From Hirundichthys speculiger (lineage: Eukaryota > Chordata > Actinopteri > Beloniformes > Exocoetidae): a stretch of 64,000 bases of DNA. The stretch spans positions 1,302,001 through 1,366,000 of the forward strand of contig JAGFBZ010000373.1 of the NCBI GenBank assembly GCA_018398805.1, written 5' to 3'. This document shows, piece after piece, positions 48,901 through 59,700 of the stretch. The stretch's first letter is position 1; each line of letters starts with the position of its first letter. The translations under genes and the position numbers were made by a program. A model generated the notes under the pieces. The model saw only the letters and a program-made list of their open reading frames with translations. It did not search any database and was not told the origin of the DNA.

Positions 48901-51900
48901 TTAATGTTTTTGTTGGTTGCATTTCTCCCTCTTTCAACAGGACCTGAAGAGAGCTGTGAATAACTGAATACCAAAATACTTCAATGAACTGAGCTGAAGC
49001 AAAGTTACGCTCACTCGCCTAGCACTAAGACCCACTACGATCAACTGATTTTTATCATGAGTTTATGAAAAAGAAAAGAATATTGCCTTAAAAAGGGTGT
49101 ACTGACTTGACTTAACATGGCTATTTCTGATCTTGGGTTTCCTATAGTCTGTAGAGAAATATAAGTACATCTACCACACTTTCCCAAATTTTCTGTTTTG
49201 TAATTTATTTAACCAAATTGCCCTTTTTCAGGTAAAAAGAAAAAATTAGGATGAACACACCATAATACATACCAATGTTTCTGCAGGGTGACTTTGGACT
49301 ATTAGTTATATTTGGTTTTGGACTTTTGTGCAATCTGAACTTCTCAAATGTCAGTTCTGTCCTTTCCTGCTCTCCATCATCACCAGTACAGAACTGTACA
49401 CGGTGTGACTGGCTTTACTAGCATTTTCAATGAGTGATCACAGACCTGAGGCCACAGTAAGATGGTTTTTTGACATAAAATTGAAACCAAGCCTGACCAG
49501 ACTTGAATGAGTTTAATCTTAACTTAAAGTGTTGATGAAATGCTGAAACAAGTACAAAAGGATCCAGTGTGGTTGACTTAACTTCAATACCTGCTGTTGG
49601 AGAAAAAAATAAAATGTGATTCTTTCATCCGTAACAAGGAATTTGAAACACTTGGTGATGGCGGATTAGTTGGTAAAATAGAAATATGTCTCTTGTCAAT
49701 TTGTAATTTTGACACTGGAATCCAGTTTCACCAAAAGTGACAAACAGTGAATAAGACGTGGAGCCTGAATCCATGACTGAACAGAAAAGGGCAGCATATG
49801 AAGTTAAAACACGAGTAAAATTCAGAGAAAGAGAGAAAGCGAAGGGGTGGATACAGTATACGTGGTGTGGATGCATTTACATCTCACGAGAAAGCTCAGT
49901 TATCTCGAAGATGTCAAGACAGTTTATATACGTCTTTGCCTGTGGATTGTGCGTTCTGGTGTGTGCACACGCAGGGGACCACCAGCTGTTTGGAGAGCTG
50001 TTGAAGCAGCAGTTCTCATGCTCTGAAGATAAGATTCCTGTTTGAAATAAAAAAATCTGACACCCCCTACCAAGTGCATCCTTGAAGAATCAAAGGCAGT
50101 TAGTATTTGAGTTAACCCGCTTCTCTTCTTGCAGCCTTTGCCTTCTTTGCAGTGTTTCTGATAATACAGATCTTTTCGTGTGCAGTTGCGAATAATTACA
50201 CTATAGATACGAATCATTTTGTTTAGCATCTCTTTTATTTCTTGGATTTGTCTCGCTGTGGAAAGAAAACAGAGCGAGTAGAATGAGTGACAGAGAGAGC
50301 TGAGGAAAGTGAAAGGAAGATAAAAGAGCAACAGCAAAGAGCTGGATGAAAGAGACTGAGAAGAGGCAAAGGTAGCTGCTGTAACAAGGCGTGTCGTCTG
50401 TGTGTGTGTGTGTGTGTGTAACAGGGATCTTGCATTGGAAAAATACCCTCAGACTTAATGTAGAAAGATGCTAATGAAATCAAAAGTACCAAATGCTGAT
50501 CTCCAGTACATACAGACTGTATAATAAACATGTACATATAAAACACACAACCTAAAAGAAGGCAATTTTACCTTGGTATGCTGTTTATATTAACAGTTGT
50601 GTTTTCCTGTGCCTTCTGTCCTTTTCTCATTTTTACCACTATCCCCTCAACAATCCCTTCCCCCTTGCTCCTCCTTCCTGCTGCTTCCCGGGACACAGAG
50701 AAAGGTAACTTCTCCTTGTGGTGTGCTCTCAATGTGATCTAGTTTCTCATTGTTTTCCATAATTGTTATATCAGGACTTCCACCCCTCTGCGAAATCACA
50801 TCTGTCACTTCAGGCGTCAAATCAGAGGCTTTGCTTCTCCCAGAGCCACTGTTGCACTTTACAGGAGCTCAGCAGCGGCTACTGTAGGTCTAAATGACTG
50901 CTGTTAAATCATCAGCAAGCCAGACTGGCCACAGGCTATTTCCTATTAAGAGTTGCATGCTGTTTTATAGCGTTGCCATCCCTCAGTGAGGGGACAGAAG
51001 TCATAAAAGAATCATTTGTGGAATGCAAGGCCACTCGTGCTGCTTTGGCGATGCACCGCTCAAATGTCCCTGAACGAAGTGCGCTGGACACCCAACACAC
51101 ACACTCACGCATCCTATCACACTTTCCTTCCTGGCCACAGGCAGAGAGCATTATCGACCTCAAGTGTGTGAGCACACAATTAAGCAGAGGAGACAGGCCG
51201 GGTAATGGACTCATAAACACAAAGAGCCTGCTGTGATAAATGCCAGACGTGTTTGCCGTATTTCTGTTTGTTTTTGTGGTTTTTCTGGAGTGTGTGATGT
51301 ATGTTTGTGTGTGAAGCTGCCATCCAGTTGGCTTCTCCTCATCTCCACACTTCCCAGTCTTATTGCTCACTGTCATTTGTTTCTTGAATGGAAACACGTC
51401 CACCTACCTTTTGTTCCGCAGCTTGTCTCACCTGTTAATGAGGAGGAAATGTGCGCGTCTTTCATCTTGTCTGTGCATGTGTGTGTCTTAGCTCTCAGAT
51501 GTAGCTGTTTTTCTTCTGCCACCCACACTCTGCATGAAGTTTTGTTCTCAGTGGAGCCTCCTCCCTCAATACCAACCTCACTTTCCTCATTTCTCTCTGC
51601 TGTGCAGCACAGCTGTGATGCTCTTGGCGTGTAGTTTCCTTCGGCACCAGGACACACATCTGCATATGTATACGTGTGTGTCAGATTGTAGTCAAAGCTG
51701 AAAACATCTTTTTTTTAATTGTTCAAGAATGTCTAGACAGATACTTGTAATTCAGGGGCACACATATACCACATTAAAGGAGCTGTAAGATATATATTGT
51801 TTTTAAATCCTGATTGTCTGCACACCTGAAGACAGCCTGGATAAAATTACATCAATAACAAAGTCCCCATTTCACCATAAATGAATGAGTTAATCAAAGC

Positions 51901-54900
51901 TGATAAGAGCCTATTAGCTCCTCTATCTGGAGAAGAGGCAAATACATTGTGATGCAAAATGAGGGTAATAATCATTTTGTTGTCATTACTGACTTTTATT
52001 TTTTCATACATAATATTAACCTGCAATTTTATTTTCAGGTGGCTGTTTTCTCAATAATGCGAACAGGTCTCAGTCAGATTGGCTGAGATGTTGATGTTTA
52101 AAAAAAAAAATCGTTTGCAATGAGTCACCTCTTTGTGGCATTAATCCTGATATCATGTCTCAATGTGGAATACACAAACTAATCAGCAAAAGGAAATGTG
52201 CTGGTTGTCACTTTTGTGAGAGCATGTGTGAGTGTTTACAAAGGCAGAATAAAAAGAGATGAGAGAGGAATAATGTGCAGGTCTTCCAGTGGGGGGGCAG
52301 GTATTCAATTTTGGTTGACACTTTTCTGACTGGTTAAGATTGCCCAAGAAAACTACTTGCTTGGGTTTAGTAAAAAGAATATAACTTTACTCAAATATAG
52401 ATTTTCAGAAGTCATTTAAGCATAGCTTGTTTGTTTCAGTGCCACTACACCTCTGATAGCCATGTGTTTTTCTTGGCTAGATGAGAAAACAAAAAAACAA
52501 AACTTGAAATTGGCATCATGTCCTGAAATGAACCAGTGGATGAGTCACACATCTTAGGTGTGATACTGAATAGTGTGTACAGAATGGAGAAAATGCTTAA
52601 AAGCCACTCCATCAGAGCAGCTCTTAATAAGAGGAATTAGAATAAAATACTGGCTGTAATTACAAATGGAAAGTACAAGATTATTCTCAAAACTGCAGAT
52701 TAGGACAAAATTGAGCCCAAGCTCAGAAAAGATTGCCAAAGTGGACACGAAATACAAACAGGCAGTCATATCTACATGCTGCCCTCAAGTCAAGTGTCTT
52801 TTGGGAGATGTCTAAAGCCCTTACAGAAGCATTCAATCACAATAACAGTGTTCAAAGGCCTGCCAAGGAAAAGCATTAGGAGGCCTTGAAGGGAAACTAG
52901 ATTCTGTTTACTCTAAGCAAAGCTAGCAGGACTTTTTCAGTATGTAAAACTAAAGTAGATCAAATCAAATTCATACTTATAGCCTTTTTATGCCAGTCAT
53001 GAAGAAAGAGAAACATTAAGTTCAGATGCTGCGAACATGGATGAGATAAACACTGATCTTGAGTGTCTTATGTGTCTTACATTTAGCCATATGTTTTATA
53101 ACTCCTGTATCCTCCATCCACACTTTAGGGATTTTGCCTATGTGGCCAGAGACAAAAACACGCGGGTGTTGAAGTGCCACGTGTTCCGATGTGATACCCC
53201 CGCTGCAGCCATCGCCACGAGTCTCCACGAAATCTGTTCCAAGGTGCGTGTCATTGCTGCTGCCGCCTCCACGCAGATGAGCTTATCTTGTCCTCTGAAG
53301 CAAAGCATCAACCTTTAATCAGTGCAGCCAAAGCTGAAGAACAGAATCTCTTTGTGATGGTGCAGTTAGACAGAGCTGCTTTTCATTTATGCGCAAACAA
53401 CACTCTTACGGGGTATGAGATAGAACTGCAACAGGACTGAAAACTTGATAGTATTTATACCGAGCTGCCTTCTACATGGAAGGGAAGAGCCAGGAGAGAA
53501 GACACTGGGAAGTCATAAATGCCTTTATAATGAGAAGGGGATATAAGATTCAGGCTACAAAAAACATGCAGCTGTCTTATGGGATGACAGGGTGTCGGCC
53601 CAAGCAGGAACAGTGAATCAGATGCTCACAAGCATGGAGCTGCTTCAGTTTCACCAATAGTGAAATACCAGCTGTTTAGAGAAATGATAGCAGTCACTAA
53701 CACCAGAGTGACAGATTACCAATACAAGCATGTAAATAGCAGTCAAGTAGGAATAAGAAAGTGTTTATGAAGCACACAGCAGCTGTACATTATGAATGGA
53801 GTCTTTCAGTGTATGTCCAGCAGTTAATAGCTTATTAGCACTTACCTGAGTCATTATTGGTTGCAAATGACAGTTGTTATAAAGGAAGTTTCCACATGTG
53901 CAAACTGAAAATACAAAACTTCAAAATCTTATCATTTAAACATTGCTTTTCTGAGTTGTGAAAGAGTTGTAAATGACAAAGGTTCTATGAGCTATTAAAG
54001 GGCAAATGATAACTTTTGTGTGCTGAAACACAGTTGTGTTGGTGTGTGAACTACCAACTTTAAGATCTAAAGATAACTGAGACTCACTTTCAGTGGGGTC
54101 AACTAAATCTGAAAATAAACTATTCAATGAAAGGTTTAGTTTTCTATGGTACTGTGACATCACAATCCTAGATTCGAGTATAATTACCCAGCTTCACTAT
54201 ATTTAACTGTATTTTCTGGACCTCTGAAGTGGGTACCACAAACTTATATCACAGACTTCAAAAGAGGCAGAATCTTGCAGAATCCTGCATAATTCTGCAT
54301 AATCCATAATCCTACAGAAAAGGTGGATGGGATTCATTTAAATTCTTCAGGCACTTTTCACACTACAGAAACTTCAGCATTGACAGGTTGCTTTGCTGCT
54401 CTCTGTCTGACTTGTAATTGCTTAAAGATGTAGTGGTGTTGAAACTATGTGACTGATCAAATTGCGGGTCGGACATTACATGATCTAACAGCGGCACAAT
54501 CACCCAACTGGTCTCCAAACTGGATGTATGCTGGTTATGCAATTTGTTAGGAGCACAAGTTAATCCAAACTTTTCAAGATGTGTCTTCTGTCTCATCTGT
54601 CTTCTCTTTCCCTCACTCATGGTGACATCATCGTGAGGAAGGGAACGGTCCAGGACCTTTGATGTGTCCTTGAGTTGTTCACATATAATGATTGACGTTC
54701 CGACTTAATTTGTCTCCATCCATTCACCAAACTTGGCAACTGGTCTTAAAATTATGCAGGCTTCTTAAAAAAAACTGCTTAACTCAACACCGTTTAACTG
54801 GCTGCTATGAACAAAGCTGAAATAAGATGGATTTAGAGATCTTTTTTACAATCACTAAAGTATTTTATGATATTCAATATTCATGAGGTCTCTGAAGTTT

Positions 54901-56753
54901 GTTCTTTCCTGTCCCCCTTAACTCATACAAAAGTAGGAAAACTAAAATTTCCATAAGACAGCTCCAGTAACAGATTTATACCCAAAATTCTTTTAAACTT
55001 TTCTTGTCTTCAAGCATTTTTGTATCTGTTTACAAAGCATTATCAGTTTGCGGTGTGGATTTTCACTGTTATTGTTGTGGTTGTTCTTGATGGTGTGGAC
55101 TAATCTTTACCTGATACGGTCAGCAACAGCTGAAGTACTTTTGAATCTGAATTGAATTGAAAATGGTGAATGCCAGTGATTTATTATTTATTATTTCTTG
55201 TTAGTGAAAGCATACTGTGTGTGATAATGCATCAACAGCTCTGGTACAATAGTGATATTAGACAAGATATAACTTTGGAAAAATACAGTTTTCTTCTTTA
55301 GGGACACTGTACTTTTGACAGACACATGCATCCGCTCACACCAAACATGCTGAATACAAAAAGGAGCTAATCGGCCCTCAGGTCAGCACTGACCTTGTAA
55401 AAAGATGAATACTGGTACCTGGACTACAGGTCTTCCTCCTGAGAAGCATGTTGACCCATTTAGGAAAAAAAAGGGTTTTTTTTTTACCCCCTTAATTTTC
55501 TCTTCTCTTTAACCCCAAAATGAAGGTAGGGTACGTTCAGTGTATCAGTATGTGCATGTGACCACGACTCCTCCCACCCTCATGCAGCCTATTTTAAAGA
55601 CAGTGGTTGTTCTCTCTTCACTGCAGGGGACAAACTTGGTGACCTGAGTCTTGCAGCTGCGCAGCACATTAAACCGGCCTCCTTGTGTGTGTCTGTACGT
55701 GTGTGTGTGTGTGGTGTGTGTGTGAATGCATGTGTCTTCTTGTATGTTCCCCTGTGAACAGACTTGCAGACTCACCATAGACTTTGATTAATGACACCTA
55801 CAATTAATCAAGTGTCTACAGCAGGAGGAGAGTACATTGGCTTGGTGCAGGGGCCATGCAGAATATTCAACTCTCCTTAAAGAGTGCGTGCACTGCAGTA
55901 CAAGAGCTAAAGGATGGAGATTGCTGGAAAAAGACACTGTAGGTTTTACGTATAAGAACGGAGCTGATTATTTTTGATGGTTTTCTTGTAATCACCATGA
56001 AAAGAACAAGACGAGATCTGAAATGGCTTTGGCCTCCATTGTTGTCCAAAAGAAGAGAAGAAGAAAACTACAAAAATACAGATCAGTGTGCCACACCAGT
56101 GATGGGAACATTTTTTGGATTCAGTCCAACAGTACAACCTCCTGCTCCCCATACACTAAAGCACCAACGTCTGAAAGAATTCCTCCACAAATCCACAAAT
56201 ACTCCTGTAAGAGAAGAATTTACCAAAAGCTACAGTGCTAAGCTGTTTTTTTGTGGGGATTTAATTTTAACCTTTTGAAAAAAGGCCATCTCCTTTTTTT
56301 TCAGTTGAAACTCATTACCAGCTGCAGAGGCTACAGACAAAAAAGCAGAGGATTAATACTGTCATACTGGCAAAATCTAGAATTATAATAGTCTGTGAAA
56401 ATAGATTCTTGAAATTATTTGTGTGTTTTCTAAAAGCTGTTTTCACATGATCAGTCCTCTTGAACCCTGTTGAGCCTGTTCTCAGCCAAACTTTCCATCC
56501 TCTCATCTTATTGCTACCACTCATGTGCTGGTCTCTCTCCTCTTCCTTTTTCTCCCTCATTTTTTTTAAAAATTTCTGTTTATTTCTTCTTTTTCTTTCT
56601 GCTTTATTTTCTCCCTTTATCCCTGTGTTTACACCTCATTTTTATTCCTTTCCTCCCATCTCCTTGTTCAGATTATGGCTGAAAGAAAAAGTGCCAAAGC
56701 TGCAGCTGGCAGCTCTTCCCAGAACGGCTCTGATGTACCCCTACAAGGTATAC

Positions 56754-56785
<32 letters not shown>

Positions 56786-59700
56786 TCCTGTCTCAACATG
56801 GAAGTGAGGGCCAGGTAAATTTAAACTGCAAAGTAATAGCCACCTTTTTTGTGATACTTAAAAAAACGTGTATACTACATTTCATCATTAGGTGGCTCCC
56901 TAAGTCAGGTTTTCAACACAAATTGTTAAAAAAAAAAAAAACCAAAGAGAATAAAGCTATTTTTCACCAACCAAGTAAGAACCTTTAATGAGGCGCTGCT
57001 GAGGTCATTTCTTATTTTCTAACTGCCTTCTTTGTTGAACTTATAGTAATTCTCTGCTCTTTTTTGCTTATCTGAAGAAAAATTAATGCAACAGATGAAC
57101 AGTTTGAGGCTTATTGTTAAAACGCAATGAAAGTTTTTCTCGTGACTATTGATTGAACCACTGAAGAAGGTAGTGGTGGGATTATCATACATTATTATTG
57201 TACATTATACATTACTGAATCTTAGCTGGAACTCTGGGAATTGATAAAAGTAAATTACTAAATTTAAGATTTCCTAGCGAATTAAGACATAAATGGTCAG
57301 GATCTGGGTTTGATTTTGTGTTTTGAAGGTTTTCTCTTTTTTTTTCTTTTTTTTTTTTTTTTGAGTCTTATCTTGTTTCCTTGTACCTCTTGTGTTGCAG
57401 TTAACTTTACTTCCTGTTTTATTTGGACAATCTGGTTCCATGCTTGGTTTTGTTCTGATTTCCTTCTTTTCGATTGATTCTCTTTGATTGTTTGCACCTG
57501 CGTCTTGTCGGCTCCTGGGTCTATTTCAGCCTTGTCTTTCCCTCTTCATTGTTGGTCCATCCTGTTGTCTTTTGTTATCAAGCTGTTTCTGATCCTGTTT
57601 TTCAACTGGCTTGTGCTTTTCCCACCGCAGCACCTGCTGCTCACCGACAAGAAAAGCGATGTGTGCTTTCACATCAAAGTCTCCAATAACACCAGAAAAA
57701 GTTGCTTGATTTGTCACTAGTCACTTTTTTTGAAAAACAAGGGTCTGAATATATACATATAGCTACATATAGTAACAAAGTCACTAAGTTGGCAACACTG
57801 CTGCTTCAAGGCTGGAGTGGTTAAATGTGGTGGTTTATATGAAAAAAAATAATTAAATGACTGTCCCCATTGCAGTCTTTTGGTTATCACTGCACAATTT
57901 GTCCCAATCTGAAACCACGTATATGTTTGTAAACTCTGACTGGATTGCTTTTGGAACAGCTGTGAAAAATTGTTAATAGCAAAAACAAAGCAGTGTTCAT
58001 TCAAGTACTGCTGACTTCAGAACAGCAGCTACGTGGCTTTGTCCAGACAAAGCTAATTATTTCTATTTTTAAGCTTTTTTGTTGTTATTCTTGTTTTTTT
58101 TTTTTTAGAACTCCCACTGTTTTTCTTCTGAGAGTCCCAAGTAATTATTTGAAAAAAAAAAGAGAAAATGGTCCAGCTCAATTCATCCTCCGCCATGACC
58201 TCAGCTGGCGTGCGTATCTGCTGAGTGTGGGGGAAAGCAGCATGGGGCAGCAGGATATAAAAGAAAAGCACCCAGTCCTCATTTACAATGTCAGTTGTCC
58301 TCATTTAAACCCAATTAGTGTTTCTTTAAGGCAGTGGTGCTCCGCAGCCCCCATCCCAACCCCAGGATCAAAGTACATATTGGTGAAGTAATCTCTTGCA
58401 TTTTTAATGCTGCAACTGGCTCAAACTCACTTGTAATTTGTAATTTAAATAACAATAATAATAAAAGCTGATGATATTTAGTGAATTTAGTTGGCCTTCC
58501 AATCAAAAGACTCATGAATTACATTCAGAGGTTAGCTTGAGGTGGTGTGATGGTGAACAGGAGACAGTTCTTGTTACTGAGTGAATTATAGCAGATATAG
58601 AATTGCACTAGTGCCAGGCTTGTGTAATTGTTGAGGAGATTAGCCTGAAACGATTTGGGATGAGTGTCCGCATCGGGATAATGTTCCTCCCTTTTTCATT
58701 GGACCCAGTCTGTCAGGCCTCTGTTGTATTACAGAATTAATGTTTGAATAACCTTTACAAATGTGAAGTTCATGTAGCGACTCCAGGCACAAGTTTGCAG
58801 TCTACAGCACATGTATGTGAACTATTTATTGAATAATGTGACTTAAGATCTGACATTACATTTGGGTCTTCTTACAGGTGTAAGTTAGCCCATCAGTGTG
58901 ATCTTATGTTAGAGAAGAAAAAGAACAAAGAATATAGCATGGTACTTCTGACCAGAGCGGCAGCAAAGCACAGCTTTTCAGTATGCTGTTCGTGTCTCAG
59001 TTTTACTGAAAGAAGCATTCAAATAATAAGATTGCAGTTGTTTCCTAATGAGGAAAAAAGACAGCTGATGTCAACATTTTGGGTGTTTTTGTGTCCTTTT
59101 CGGCATTGTGTTGGTTTTGTATTGTTTGGTCTGTGAGCACACCCGAGGATTAACAACATTAAACTCTAATTAACAGCTCATGGTGTTTTGCATTTTGTAG
59201 TGTCAAAAATCATGCTGAGTGTGTAAAAGGTGTGGTGTGTTGTGTCAGTGGTGAGCTCCTGAGGGTACAGCATGCCTACGCCTGTGCTGAGTGAGATTCA
59301 GGTGATGGCTTTCATCACTCGTTGTGTAATGCAGTCTAGCCTGCCTACCGGCCAGCGTACAGACAACACAGCGGGGTTCGCACACAAACATCATCCAGCT
59401 CTCTGAAATCCAGCCTGCTTTTGTGTGTTTTTAATGTTCATGTCAACAGCAGTGCAAGATATTAAAATATTCACCTGTGTTTGTTTATTTCTCTGTTTTA
59501 ACCCAGTTAAGATGTTGTCCCCTGGTGAAGTTTCCTGTGGACAAACTGTGGTTTTCTTTTTTGCAGAGTTTCCCATGCCAAAGACAGAGTTGGTGCAGAA
59601 GTTTCATGTGCTGTATCTGGGTGTGACATCTGTGACTCGTCCAATAGGTAAAACTGAACCTGTACTGAAATCTGCACACACATCACATTGTGCATCCGGC

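Larger units (their letters stand above)
32799..53128 (+). other. 20.3-kb apbb2 intron inside PTB1
   Basis: It holds the micro-exon (50699-50704), an interspersed repeat, a hAT element, a CTCF-like motif, LINE tails, a Tc1 relic, microsatellites and a possible internal promoter. Open frames of up to about 170 codons here (for example 38751-39272 minus and 46709-47086 plus) are low-complexity or repeat-derived. I see no independent gene. Confidence 0.6.
53244..59566 (+). other. apbb2 introns flanking exon 56672-56747
   Basis: Two introns of 3.4 and 2.8 kb. They contain TG/CA microsatellites (about 55685-55725 and 56752-56785) and the inverted repeat copy at 57296-57640. The remainder is unremarkable. 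Confidence 0.6.
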
